A stretch of DNA of 64,000 bases, taken from NCBI RefSeq assembly GCF_030269925.1, contig NC_085120.1, forward strand, positions 9,203,501-9,267,500, written 5' to 3'. Below the pieces are notes generated by a model. The model was not told the origin of the DNA, searched no databases, and saw nothing but the letters and a program-made list of their open reading frames with translations. Below, piece after piece: positions 11,658-22,365 of this stretch. Source of the DNA: Bombyx mori (Eukaryota > Arthropoda > Insecta > Lepidoptera > Bombycidae). Position 1 is the first letter of the stretch. Each line of letters begins with the position of its first letter. A program made the position numbers and the translations under genes.

Positions 11658-12324
11658 TATAGCGGTATTTGAAGTACAAGGCGTTGAAGTTGTTCAAGAC
11701 CTTAGGATTTGAATCCAGCCATAGTTCGCATGTCGCGTTTTGTGAATTAAAACGCGAAGTTCTTTATTCAGTATTTCCGTTAACTAGCACTCCGATTTAC
11801 ACGAAATACATAAATGTGTACTTGTATAGATGATATTTTTGAGCATAAAATCGGTCAAGTGTGCTCAATGGTTTATCCATTATTTTTCATAGCAAAACGG
11901 TTTCAAAGAAATAATCAATAAAACATTTTCAGCGCTCATAACTACTATACAGTCTTATAAATATTGGTATTTGTGTGGAATAAAAAAATATATTTACAGT
12001 ACGTTTTATTTCAAGATTGAATTAATAAACCTCGAAACTGTTCAAAATGAGTTTTTCTTAAAAAATAAATCCTAATGTTTTAGTTATATAAACTTGAATG
12101 TTAATAAGCTGTATTGTATAGGTGAGTTTTAAAATTAAGCAGTCTAAGCTTTTTGTTTATTATATTCTTAAATATAAGCTTCCGTTTTAATTTTTTATTT
12201 AATTCTGGTATATGAAATGTAATATGGATCCAAATATGAAGTAAGCGAAATGAATAAAAATAAAATAAAATGCTTTTTGTGGCTAGGGGCCTTTCTCGCT
12301 ACACCAGACATGGACGATCGACGA
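11658..12324. other. Intron sequence without recognised features
   Basis: No gene or known repeat recognised before the Bm1 fragment at 12325. Confidence 0.5.
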
Positions 12325-12430
12325 TTATATCTCAAGGTGGGCGCATTAACGTCGTAGATGTCTATGGGCTCCAGTAACCACTTAACACCAGGTGGGCTGT
12401 GAGCTCGTCTAACTAACTATTTAAGCAATA
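12325..12430 (+). repeat. Bm1 SINE, 3' half
   Basis: Begins at 'atatctcaaggtgggcgcat' and ends 'gtgagctcgtctaactaac' plus tail. A small deletion removed part of 'ggtgggtggcgcat'. Confidence 0.85.
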
Positions 12431-13628
12431 ATAATTAAAAAAAGATTAGAATGTTAAAATATATATCTGCCGAATGCGATGTTACGTTGTAATTACCTAG
12501 ATATTTTAAGAGTACACGCGCTTGGCAACAAAATATGACAACACGATAAAATTATTTAAAATATAAAATGACAAAACGATGTGATTAACGAGGTCGCGTT
12601 CTTCTTATCGATCTTTCACTGAAATGATCGATAGTTGCAAAAGAGCACAACATTCCGGCAACACATTTTATATACTGTCCTTAACCCACATGCGACCGAG
12701 TCAAGCGCAGAACTGAGACATAAAACAGAATTCGCGTATCGATGACTCAACTACAACGCGGCCGGACCGCTACGGAATCGTGAATACGTATTTTGAATTT
12801 ATTTAATTTTCAAATGTTGTTTATGGCCAAACCGACAAAGGTCGACAGTGGTATATTTCGAAAAAAATAATAATAGGGAATGTGACAAGTTGGCAACCCA
12901 TTAAGTTTTTGTATCAATCTCCAATGATTTTTTATACAACAGATATGTTATCTTCATAGTAACTGACTCTTCAAATCTGATCGCGCCATATATATCTACA
13001 TACCTAACGATATAGTGCACACACATGTTGACAAGTAGCATTAATGAAAAGTACAAAAGACGGGATAAGCGCGTGAGTAAAAAAGATAGCTATAATTGGA
13101 ACGATTGCACTTGTTATATTATTATTGCATTTGTTTAGACGCGACTAAAGACGAAACGTCCCAATTGGCCTGTTTTCGAGTCTTCACTTGACGTGCGCTT
13201 GAAACATATCTGCTTCTTTTCACATATAAAATATAATTGTCAATCTCACTAAATTTGACATCATTTAGATTGTAATCATTAATAACGTAAGGGCCAATAA
13301 ACTTATTTTAACATGTTGTCTAATTTTGGTACGTTACTGACACGGTTTTTGGGTTATTGAAATGAACGAAGACACATGCTTTTATAAGTCTTACACAATA
13401 ATAAATCGCTTTTAAATCCGATGACTCAACTGAGGAATTTACTTGTTTGTTTACATTATAAAGTTGTACGATACGTGTTCATTTTAAAAGGACTGAAGTC
13501 AGACTTTTAAGGTTGGTTAATTAATTGCCTCGATGCTTACTGTTGATGCGAATGCGGCCTTTTTTTTTGGATCGTATTTTTTTTTATTGGTCACACTTTT
13601 AGTCATGGTTTTTAGTCTTTATATTATA
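12431..13628. other. Intron sequence without recognised features
   Basis: No coding block or known repeat recognised. Confidence 0.5.
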
Positions 13629-13920
13629 CTAGCTGACCCGGCAGACTTCGTAGTGCCTCAATCGATAAATAAAAGACCTAAACTTTTGTATAAAATAAAG
13701 TTAAAACAAACAAAAGGAATCCGTCCGATGAGGGGGACATCATAGGAAAAACAAAATTGTTATTTTTTATTTAATTCCGAGCATTTTCATATTTATTTTA
13801 AACCATTTAAACCTTCTCTGGACTTCCACAAATCATTCAAGATCAAAATTAGCCAAATCGGTCCAGCCGTTCTCGAGTTTTAGCGAGACAAACGAACAGC
13901 AATTCATTTTTATATATAGA
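13629..13920 (-). mobile_element. Non-autonomous Helitron, family B
   Basis: Minus strand starts TCTATATATAAAAATGAATT, carries 'ctcgagaacggctggaccga', and ends '...tgccgggtcagCTAG'. The TC and CTAG ends fit a Helitron. A shortened relative is at 33300-33487. Confidence 0.75.
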
Positions 13921-15071
13921 GAAGATATATTTTTTTGTGTATTTTGAACAGAAAAAGGAGTTTAAAAATGGTACATGTGAGTTAGAATAACTATTTATAA
14001 TATCTGAACGTCGAAAATAATAAAACTGAAGCATCTATCTTAATTTTATGACGTAAATAATTTTCTCAAAAAAAAAACTTGTCTTTGGATTCAATTGGAC
14101 AAAAACCAGCCCACGTTAACGTAGATTTGACATATTTAATGGTAAATAAATAACACACTCATTGGTAAATCTGTGACAATGCCAATTACTTTAATAAATT
14201 CAAACGCTCATATTTTAATTGTGAGCTTCATGTTCAACGGGGCCGCCGTAATTGGCATGCGTTCTTAAGATAAATAACGTATCCCTTATCTTAAATAATC
14301 TGTTTCAAACAAACGGAATAGCCACGGTCACGTAATTCGTGCGTTCCAACTTCGTATGATATTTGCACACGTTTCCTTGTTCAATCTATATTTGTGATCT
14401 AGAGAAAGGCCGGGAGCCGAAAAGAAATTGTATTTAACCTGTTTCATTTGGTCCATTTTTTTTTTTAAATAGATCTTCTATTTATTTCGTTACGATGAGA
14501 CATCGGATGCAAGACGTGTACGTATGTAAAAATAAAACGTTGAAGTGCAATTAATTTCATCAAAATGGTGTACTTCGGGAATAAAATAAGTTTGACCATT
14601 CGTTGGGCAAAGGCAGTATTTTTACCTAGACTTTATTTTATTTTAGAGATATTTCCAAACGTTTCCGTATTGAGATATTATTTTTTTAGCCTGGCAACAT
14701 TCATGAATGCTGACAAATGAATAATTTTACTTTTTAGGCGGCATCTTCATTTCTGAAGGTCGTGTTTGGCTTGATGACTTCTCGCATCAATCGAATCACA
14801 TTAAATGAATAGTAAAAAATAAAATGTATTTATTTTATTTTATTTTTTATCATAAACCTAATTTAAATGATATCTTAATCGATTTTTATTTACAGTTTCC
14901 ATATCATTAGGTATGCCATATAAAAGAGAACTAACCAAATCAATGCGATTGTCCCTATAGTAAGTACAGCGGAGCTAAACTTTTACCGCCTTCGTTGGTA
15001 GCTTGAAAAATTCACAAATTGGCAACACAATCGTGTACTAGGGAAACACTAAAAATGAAAATATCACATTT
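13921..15071. other. Intron sequence without recognised features
   Basis: No gene or known repeat recognised. Confidence 0.5.
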
Positions 15072-15306
15072 TTACTGGTGGCAGGACCTATTGTGTGTCC
15101 GTGCGGGTAGGTACCACCGCCCTGTCTGTTTCTGCCGTGAAGCAGTAATGCGTTTCGGTTTGAAGGGCGGGGCAGCCGTTGTAACTATACTTGAGACCTT
15201 AGAACTTATATCTCAAGGTGGGTGGCGCATTAACGTCGTAGATGTCTATGGGCTCCAGTAACCAGTTAACACCAGGTGGGCTGTGAGCTCGGCCACCCAT
15301 CTAGCA
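15072..15306 (+). repeat. Bm1 SINE
   Basis: Full Bm1 body from 'tttactggtggcaggaccta' to 'gagctcggccacccatctag' with an A tail. It is the SINE part of the second copy of the duplication with 7062-7553. Confidence 0.92.
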
Positions 15307-15319
15307 ATAAAAAAAAAAA

Positions 15320-15583
15320 ACTCACTTTCTCATTACCGCGATTAATGAATCACTTTCTTATAGTTTTCGAAATTGTAAGATGGCGTCTTAGCTTTAGGTA
15401 GCGCGATGGCGTGGCCTAAGTAATGGCGGCGGTTTTGTCTCAAAATACCTATACATCAAAGTTTTTTTCCGTTAATTTGGAAAGTTCATGAGTAATTCCT
15501 TTGTTTGTTTACTCCGAATATCCTCGTGCTAGGTTTACGTCACGTCACGTTCCCATCTTTTATATATACATTTTACAAAAAAA
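15320..15583 (+). repeat. Segmental duplication, copy 2
   Basis: Partner of 7290-7553. It ends only about 15 bp before the exon border at 15598, so this copy includes almost all of the intron sequence next to the splice donor but no coding sequence. Confidence 0.8.
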
Positions 15584-15597
15584 TATTTAGTACTTAC

Positions 15598-15801
15598 AGT
15601 TCAAGGACGACGCACATATATTTCCCCCAGTCGTAAGCGTCGTACAGTTGGATCAGTCGAGGGTGCCGGAGTCTCCTCATCACGTCCACCTCCCGTTCCA
15701 CGTTGCGTCTCTCGTCCCTTCTGTTCACTAGGACGAGCTTGGCGGCCAGTTCCAGACCCGTGCTCTTTTCTCTGCACAAGTATACTGTTCCGAATTTGCC
15801 T
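15598..15801 (-). CDS. MLCK-family kinase, exon with glycine loop and catalytic Lys
   Basis: 204 nt encode the kinase N-lobe. The glycine-rich loop finishes here (IGR from the previous exon joined to GKFGTVYLC). The ATP-anchoring Lys is in ELAAKLVLV, the helix C Glu in VEREVDVMRRL, and the hinge approach is YMCVVLEL. The acceptor is gttacag (15802-15804) and the donor GTAAGT (15597-15592). The exon begins with one base completing an Arg codon and ends with two bases (CT) of the next Leu, matching its neighbours exactly. The ORF starting GTG/ATG further upstream reads into intron. Confidence 0.93.
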
Positions 15802-15831
15802 CTGTAACAATTTTTTTTGGATTACTGGTGG

Positions 15832-15906
15832 CCCGGAGGTCTTTCCAGTTTCACCAGGTCAGGTAGGTGAGCCCGGGCTAAGTCAGGAACGAATGATCTA
15901 TTAAGG
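15832..15906 (-). mobile_element. Terminal scrap of a jockey-clade LINE
   Basis: About 75 bp match the extreme 3' end of the LINE at 40383-45521 ('tactggtggcccg' and 'ctttccagtttcaccagg' on the plus strand). It lies head to head with the LINE end at 15909. Confidence 0.6.
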
Positions 15907-15908
15907 AG

Positions 15909-16278
15909 CACGTCATTACGGATCCTCCTGATCCATTAACGGTGCTTTTAGGGAACTACAAGCACCGGTCACCGTCCTCCTGATCCCTTAATGGTGCTTT
16001 TAGGGACTACAAGCACCGGTCACCGTCCTCCGTCGAACCCGTCGCTTGCGACGAGGGGCTCTACACGCGAATTAACCTACAGACACAGCCCACTGAGTTT
16101 CTCGCCGGATCTTCTCAGTGGGTCGCTTTTCCGATCTGGTGATAGATTCTGCGAAGCACTGCTCTTGCTAGGGCCAGTGTTAGCACAACTCCGGTTTCAG
16201 CCCCGTGAGCTCACCTACACGTTAGGGTGAAGTTGAAATAGCCTCTCACGGCTATCAGCAAAGGTAGGAGAAAAAAAA
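15909..16278 (+). mobile_element. 5'-truncated jockey-clade LINE 3' end (BMC1-like)
   Basis: Begins within the ORF2 C-terminus (frame reads HVITDPPDPLTVLLG) and runs through 'cccactgagtttctcgccgg' to 'ctatcagcaaaggtagg' and an A tail. A block of about 50 bp ('gatccattaacggtgctttt' to 'agcaccggtcaccgtcctcc') occurs twice in tandem (about 15926-16028), an internal duplication of coding sequence. Confidence 0.85.
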
Positions 16279-16705
16279 ACTATTAAGGAGTCTTGAGGAT
16301 TCTAATTCCTATAATACAATTGAAGGTTACACGTATTTATAGCTTGATTTTCTACAAGACTACAATACCAGCGACGGACACAACTATGCTAATGTTACTA
16401 ATGATACCACTGAAATGGAATATTAAACAATATGTGACATTTTAGTTTTGGGAGTTGATTCTATAAGTCGAATTTTATACTAGACTTTTAAAGCATTTTA
16501 TGTTCTAAATTATCTTTTATTTAATCAACGAACGATGAACTTAGATTAAATCTGAATAAATAATAAAAATAAAATTATATGAATTAATAAGAAGTTTAGA
16601 TATCACATAAATATATAGATTTAGTAAGGTATGCAAATTTAACGCTTGTACAAACCAGACTCATCCAAATCTTATATATTTAAACGAGCATTTCTTGTAT
16701 ATAAA
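16279..16705. other. Intron sequence without recognised features
   Basis: AT-rich sequence flanking the transposon at 16708. Confidence 0.5.
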
Positions 16706-16707
16706 TA

Positions 16708-18011
16708 ACTAGTCAGGTCATAAGTATTGTCACACAGTAAAAACTTTTCTTTTAGAATGCTGGCCACAAAAAGTTTATTGAATTCGAATTTCGAATTGTT
16801 CATGAAAATAAAAATGTATACTTTTAGAATTTTACTCATTTTTAAATATGGAGTGGACACTTAAAGAAGACCGTGTTGCAGTTATTGCGTTGCATCGTTG
16901 CGGTTACGCGCCAATTCAAATTTTTAACATACTGAAAAATTTGAATATAACCAAAAGATTCGTTTATCGTACCATCAAACGATACAATGAAGGATCTAGT
17001 GTAGATGACAGGTCAAGAAGTGGTTGCCCTCGGTCTGTTAGGACTCCAGCAGTGGTAAAAGCTGTGAAGGCGCGAATTCAAAGAAATCCCAAACGTAAGC
17101 AGAAACTGTTGGCCCTTCAGATGGGTTAAGCAGAACCACGGTGAAAAGGGTGTTAAATGAAGACTTAGGGCTTCGGGCATATCGAAGAAAAACAGGACAT
17201 CGTTTGAATGCTCGTCTAATGGACCTGAGACTGAAGAGATGCCGCGCTTTGTTGAAGCGGTACGCGGGAAAAAAATATCGGGAAATTCTTTTTTCGGATG
17301 AAAAAATTTTTACCGTAGAAGAGAGCTACAACAAACAAAATGATAAGGTGTACGCACACAGTAGTGAAGAAGCGAGCAACCGTATTCCGCGTATCCAACG
17401 AGGTCATTTTCCATCCTCACTCATGGTATGGTTGGGATTTTCTTATTGAGGCTTAACAGAGGTAAATTTTTGTGAGAAAGGTGTAAAAACGAATGCAGTT
17501 GTGTATCAAAATACAGTCCTGACGAACCTTGTGGAACCTGTTTCTCATACCATGTTCAATAACAGGCACTGGGTATTCCAACAAGATTCGGCGCCAGCTC
17601 ATAGAGCGAAGAGCACACAAGACTGGCTGGCGGCGCGTGAAATCGACTTCATCCGGCACGAAGACTGGCCTTCCTCCAGTCCAGATTTGAATCCGTTAGA
17701 TTACAAGATATGGCAACACTTGGAGGAAAAGGCGTGCTCAAAGCCTCATCCCAATTTGGAGTCACTCAAGACATCCTTGATTAAGGCAGCCGCCGATATT
17801 GACATGGACCTCGTTCGTGCTGCAATAGACGACTGGCCGCGCAGATTGAAGGCCTGTATTCAAAATCACGGAGGCCATTTGAATAAACTTTAGTGTTATA
17901 AGAATCTATGTTTTGTTAAGTTCATTTTGGTATATGAATGGTTACATAATGAATGAACTCGTTTCAATTATTTTACATTAAACATGTGACAGAATTTATG
18001 ACCTGACTAGG
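16708..18011 (+). mobile_element. maT (DD37D) transposon of the Tc1/mariner superfamily, defective
   Basis: 1304 bp bounded by inverted repeats of about 27 bp with four mismatches (CTAGTCAGGTCATAA core) and flanked by TA at 16706-16707 and 18012-18013, the usual Tc1/mariner target duplication. The interior is a single transposase gene, now broken. It lies in the 3.2-kb intron between kinase exons 15598-15801 and 19025-19115, in antisense orientation to the host gene. Confidence 0.9.
16848..17893 (+). pseudogene. maT-type DD37D transposase, two lesions
   Basis: The N-terminal third (16848-17126) has a helix-turn-helix region including RRSGCPRSVRTP-like DNA-binding linker sequence (seen as DRSRSGCPRSVRTP). 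The catalytic part carries the first Asp in ILFSDEKIF, the second in VFQQDSAPAHR and the third in SSPDLNPLDYKIW. Exactly 37 residues separate the second and third Asp, the signature of the maT lineage known from moths; mariner has 34. Two lesions break it: a one-base shift at about 17121-17130 and an in-frame TGA at 17447-17449 where a Trp is likely. The second and third segments share a frame. The lesions make this copy non-functional, while the termini look intact, so it could still be moved by a transposase made elsewhere. Confidence 0.9.
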
Positions 18012-18017
18012 TATATA

Positions 18018-18170
18018 TATAATCTGAATCTCAGAAACGGCTCCAATGATTTTCTTAAAATTTTGTATACAGGGCATTTCAGTGGCGATAAATCGACCTA
18101 GCTACGATTTATTTCCAGAAAATGTTGTTTTATTCGTGTTTTCAATAATTAACTTTATCGATAATCAACT
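18018..18170 (+). repeat. Dispersed repeat, probably Helitron-derived (family D)
   Basis: Shares 'ctgaatctcagaaacggctc' and 'aaaatgttgttttattcgtg' with 38030-38190, where it is inverted. It begins 6 bp after the TA flanking the maT element. Confidence 0.55.
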
Positions 18171-18631
18171 TAAGCATAAACTTACATTTTTTTTTATTGA
18201 AAGGAAATAACAAATAATATAAATCAATATGTAATTCTTATTTAAATTTAATTTCTAAAAAACACAATTTATAAAAAAAAGAGCAAAGCTCGGTCATCCT
18301 CTAGTGATAGTTAAAACTAAAAAAACTTTAAGCGAACCGAATTAAGAATTTAGAAAAAAAAAAACAAATTTTAGTTCTCGTCATTCTGACCATGGTATTA
18401 GGGCAATAATAAAACTATTGGACTGTCGTGAGTTCGCGCGCTTATTAAGCATGCAAATTAAATTAAGTGGATCGGTATTGAAGTCAGTGAAATATTACGT
18501 CTTAAAATTCCGTTACACAGATAGACACAGTGCAAGCTACTAAAAGTGTGCTTTTATGTGTTGTTATTCACATTTAAAGAGTTCTCTATGAAAATCAATT
18601 GAAATTACTTGAATCTTTTTTAAATCAAGGG
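18171..18631. other. Intron sequence without recognised features
   Basis: AT-rich; nothing recognised. Confidence 0.5.
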
Positions 18632-18868
18632 GTGAAAGGACATTTGGTTTAGAAGGCGATATTTCGCCTAATACCCGACATTCATCATTGTAATTAAAGG
18701 TGCGTTTTATTTGGTATCAGCATCAACAGTTCGATATTTTTAATTGAACTTCAATTAAGTTTACTCCATTCAGATACAGCTGAAGAAGATATTTTTTTTA
18801 GTATCTTTTCCAAATTTTAAATGGCTCTGGTGTAAAGTTGCAAAAATTTCGCTTAAATTTTAGCCTTC
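18632..18868 (+). repeat. Unnamed dispersed repeat (family E)
   Basis: Matches 2826-3050 over 'agcatcaacagttcgatatt' and 'aaagttgcaaaaat'. Confidence 0.6.
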
Positions 18869-18875
18869 CATCTCT

Positions 18876-19020
18876 CGATATAGTTAAATATTAAGGCAAC
18901 TACAGAGAAGATACTGGTTAGTTATATAGTTAACTAGTGGTTAGTTGCCTTTGATCCGTCGATATAGTTTTAAATATTAAGGCAACTACATAGTAGATAG
19001 TTGACTAGTGATTAGTTGAC
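18876..19020 (-). repeat. Tandem duplication touching a splice donor
   Basis: Two imperfect copies of a unit of about 75-80 bp, each containing 'aaatattaaggcaactacat/g' and 'aactagtgrttagttg'. The copy nearest the exon runs into the GTCAGT donor of the exon at 19025-19115. Confidence 0.6.
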
Positions 19021-19024
19021 TGAC

Positions 19025-19115
19025 CGTCCGATTTCCGAGAGCATCTCATAGTTCTCGTTCACATCCGTGTTTCTTTTGATCGTGACATCTCGACACGGGA
19101 ACGGGGGCTCGATCT
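19025..19115 (-). CDS. MLCK-family kinase, exon at the start of the kinase domain
   Basis: 91 nt: two bases completing a Glu codon, 29 codons, then CG. The product includes the linker IEPPFPCRDVTIKRN and the kinase start NYEMLSEIG, whose Gly is the first of the glycine loop finished in the exon at 15598-15801. The acceptor is ttatttcatttcag (to 19116) and the donor GTCAGT (19024-19019). The pre-kinase pattern 'DVTIKRNTDVNENYEML' resembles the segment between the upstream domains and the kinase in MLCK-type proteins. It was found by reading, being too short to stand out as an ORF; splice sites and phase on both sides support it. Confidence 0.88.
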
Positions 19116-19210
19116 CTGAAATGAAATAAAAATTGTGCTATAAATTACTGATTAAAATCTATGGAAATAGCATCTACGTACGTATATAGATTCAAAATAA
19201 AAGAGTGTAT

Positions 19211-19412
19211 TCTATACTAATATTATAAAGAGGAAAGATTTGTTTGTTTGTTTGTTTCGAATAGGCTCCGAAACTACTGGACCGATTTGAAAAATTCTTT
19301 TGCCATTAGAAGCCGACATTGTCTACTTTTTTTATTTTATTTTTTATTTTATTTTTTTGGTTTCATGTGTGTTTTAATGTTTCCGAAGCGAAGCGAGGGC
19401 GGGTCGCTATTA
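19211..19412 (+). mobile_element. Helitron-like element, family C, 3' end damaged
   Basis: Starts TCTATACTAATATTATAAAG, carries 'tggaccgatttgaaaaattc' and ends near 'gagggcgggtcgct'. The expected CTAG is replaced by ctat. Confidence 0.55.
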
Positions 19413-20470
19413 TTAATAAATTTAATACACAGGGATAAGTGACATCACATCATTCTGTGATCTTATTGAGATTTTTTTAAACATCCAAATATAGGCAAAG
19501 ACAATATAATATAGTAGCAGTTTTTCCTCTGATTGGTAACCCGTTTTCTTATATTTTTGAGTAGTAACTAATGTTACCAATATTTTTTTCTTTGAAAATA
19601 GTATTCTTTCAAATGTCGATACTAAAAACAAAGGGTAATGCGAGATTACTAAAACTTCAGGTGTCATTAATTATGTCCGAATTTCGATTATTGTGCAAAC
19701 CAGATTACTTAAACAGGATAATCATCCTAAGTATTTATTTTTGCTTTGGGTGGGCGAGTGGCGATTTCATATTTATTGGCTCCGGTAACAACCTAACAAC
19801 AGGTAGACCGTAAATCTGTCTGCCTTATTACTGCAATTAAAGCATTACTTAAATTATGTTCCTGAAACAAAATTTCTCACTTTCTGACGCAAGACTCTGA
19901 TTACAATTGGTACAATCAATTATTTACATGTGGCAACATCGCTAATTGACGACAGTGGTATTTTTTAAGTGTTTTATATAGCACCTTTAGAATTAAAGTG
20001 GCTTAAAATTCTTGTATTTTGGTAAACTCCAAAAATGTTATTGCATATTGTAATTTTTTGGTTTTTCGATTTAAGGTATGCGCTTGATAAGATGATGAGT
20101 AAGTGTCTTTTTCTGGACTAAAATAGACTATATATTTTATAAACTGATAGAATACACGTTTATAAATCGTATAAAGTATAAAACTCATTTTATTTAAACT
20201 TCTTAGTTAAGTCACTTCAATTCTATGATTCACATGAGTGCAATCAAGGAAGATCTTAGAGTAGGTAGATACGGACTGAACCCACGTTGTCGTGCAACGT
20301 AATGCAATCCTCATATAAGGAACCTTGAAATTCTGTGAGGAAAGATTTGATGATCTATCAAGTGCAACATGTCAGCACGCAACCCACACAACCTCACTCA
20401 GTACGCCATCTCTAGATTGAACATTAACAAAGAATTAATATCAGACAGCGGTGGTTTTCCTCTTTTTTGT
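19413..20470. other. Intron sequence; possible decayed Bm1
   Basis: No gene recognised. About 19740-19812 ('ttggctccggtaacaaccta', 'acaacaggtagaccg') looks like a heavily diverged Bm1 3' half. Confidence 0.4.
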
Positions 20471-20578
20471 TATTGCCCGAGCAGGCAGACGAGGATACGG
20501 CCCACCTGATGGTAAGTGGTTACCGTCGCTCATAGACGTCAGCAATGCCAGGGGCAGAGCCAAGCCGCTGCCTACCGC
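20471..20578 (-). repeat. Short lepidopteran-type SINE-like repeat (family F)
   Basis: Plus strand 'ggcccacctgatggtaagtg' followed by 'atgccaggggcagagccaag'. Related copies are at 33936, 39053 and 46902, where it ends in an A-rich tail. Confidence 0.7.
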
Positions 20579-21310
20579 TATACCCTCATTTCTCTATTGG
20601 TCGACGTTTCGCTTGATATTCAGCGGCTAACGTGGTCAATTCACCTTGTGAAGTCAGGGCGAAGTCAGGGATAACCACATGATTGCCTATTCAAATAGAA
20701 CCTACCCATATGGAATCGCAATATACGTTACTACCGGTTGGTGTTCGTAGTCCTATAATAGTATGTTGTCTTCAACCCGTGTCCACTCAATGCTGAGTGT
20801 AGGTCTTTTCGAATGCACCCCATTCTCTTCGGTCTTTTGCCTTTCGCATCCAGCTCCTACCATCCACTTTGACCAGGTATAATATAATAATTATAATATA
20901 ATATAATAGTATAATGCTCAGAGAATGCAACTGACCATTTTTCGGTCAGTCCCATCAAGGCCCTTTACTATACCCATGGGAAGAGGGTATTTTAGGTCAA
21001 AATTAGCCAGACTTTGGACTCTCACGTAATTATCGGATGCCCTTTTGAGTTCGGTCTGTCTGTACCTTCAAACTTGAACTAGGGCGTGTCGTATGAAGGC
21101 GGAGTCATGTTAATACCGATATTTCTATGCACCTCACGATCCGACCTAGTTACGGTAAGGCTAATGCACGTTTTTGGTACGTGTGCACTTCTAAATGTTA
21201 AATGACTTGCTAGATTACCTGTTTTTGTATACTGCCAGTGAAAATCGGACACGGTTTGTTTGTTAAAACCACTCTAGCGCTATCTGTCATATGTTTATGG
21301 TACCAGTTTG
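20579..21310. other. Intron sequence, no gene recognised
   Basis: Contains low-complexity 'tataatataatag' (20878-20912). The stretch near 20820-20880 resembles degraded LINE sequence but no frame is open. Confidence 0.4.
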
Positions 21311-21520
21311 AAGTCGTCATGGCTTAACGGACAAGACGTCCGGTGCATTCGTATCTAGCGATGCAACGGTGTTCGAATCCCGCAGGTGGGTACCAATTTT
21401 TCTAATGAAATATGTACTTAAAAAATGTTCACGATGACTCTCACGGTGAAGGAATACCATCGTGTAATAAAAATCAAACCCGCAAAATTATAATTTGCGT
21501 AATTACTGGTAGTCGGAATG
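21311..21520 (+). repeat. Composite SINE: tRNA-like head plus start of Bm1 body
   Basis: The A box TGGCTTAACGG (21320-21330) and B box TGTTCGAATCC (21370-21380) form a tRNA-like head. A linker ('caaacccgcaaaattataat') runs into 'ttactggtagtcggaatgagtccg', which matches the Bm1 5' end; the rest of Bm1 is missing. Confidence 0.7.
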
Positions 21521-21549
21521 AGTCCGATATATTTTTACGTATATTTACG

Positions 21550-21810
21550 GCCGTCTGGTGTAGTGGTAAGTGACATGGTCACTACACAAGGGGGTCGCGG
21601 GTTCGAATCCCGCCAAGGGGAGATATTTGTATGATAAATATAAATGCCTTTCCAGGGTTATGGATGTATATTAAATATATGTATGTGTATAATAAAAAAT
21701 CTTACATTTATTTCCGTTATCTTGGTACCTGTAACACAAGTTCTTTACGAACTTATCACGGGACCAGTTAACGTGGCGTGATTGTTAGTAAATATTTATT
21801 TATTCTTAAA
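21550..21810 (+). repeat. tRNA-derived SINE, second type
   Basis: A box TGGTGTAGTGG (21556-21566), B box GGTTCGAATCC (21600-21610) with a well-formed T arm (gcgggttcgaatcccgc), then a non-tRNA body ending in TATTTATTTATT and an A run. The lack of tRNA-like 3' pairing and the long body argue against a functional tRNA gene. Confidence 0.7.
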
Positions 21811-21822
21811 AAAAAAAAAAAA

Positions 21823-21880
21823 AGTCCGCACGGGTACCACCATCTTGCCTATTTCTGCCGTGAAGCAGTAATGCGTTTCT
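21823..21880 (+). repeat. Bm1 SINE 5' fragment
   Basis: Only 'agtccgcacgggtaccacca' through 'agcagtaatgcgtttct' remains, directly after the A run ending the preceding SINE. Confidence 0.8.
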
Positions 21881-22077
21881 TGAATAAAAGATAATTATAC
21901 AGTTTCCAATGAATCTGATAGATGATATGTAAACGAATTACGATTAAATCTAGTAAGGTTATCTTTCTTCGAAAAGAGACTTGTTGAAGTGTTTTAGAGT
22001 TTTGCTCAGCTGTAGTAGATTTAATGGCCTATACATCAATATAAGGGTTAGGTTAAATCGCATTGTATATCAGAGTA

Positions 22078-22365
22078 TATCGTATATCACAGGAAGTGTG
22101 AAAGTAGCCCCGGTAATCAACAAATTAAAGAGCGGACGGTTAGCGTGGTATGGACATATGATGCGTAGAGAGAAGATGGATGTGACTAGGAGATATGTGA
22201 AAATGGTAGTGCAAGGTAGGAAGGAAGAGGTCGACCGAAGAAGACATGGATGGAGTGTGTGAATGACGATATGAGAGAGAGTGAGAGGAGTGTTAAGATG
22301 ACGGCTGATAGAAGAGAATGGAAGAGAAAAATTAGCTGTGCCGACCCTACCTAGTGGGATAAGGT
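22078..22365 (+). pseudogene. RTE-type LINE reverse transcriptase C-terminal relic
   Basis: Frames read GRLAWYGHMMRREKMDVTRR, then (shifted) VNDDMRES, MTADRREWKRKISCADPT and a stop. The 'YGHMMRR...' and 'DRREWK...CADPT' pattern is typical of RTE-related non-LTR elements. A frameshift lies near 22245. No catalytic part is present. Confidence 0.65.

Noticed and set aside
21550..21625. A functional tRNA gene
   Set aside because: Boxes A and B and a good T arm exist, but the sequence continues as a SINE body and the acceptor ends do not pair.
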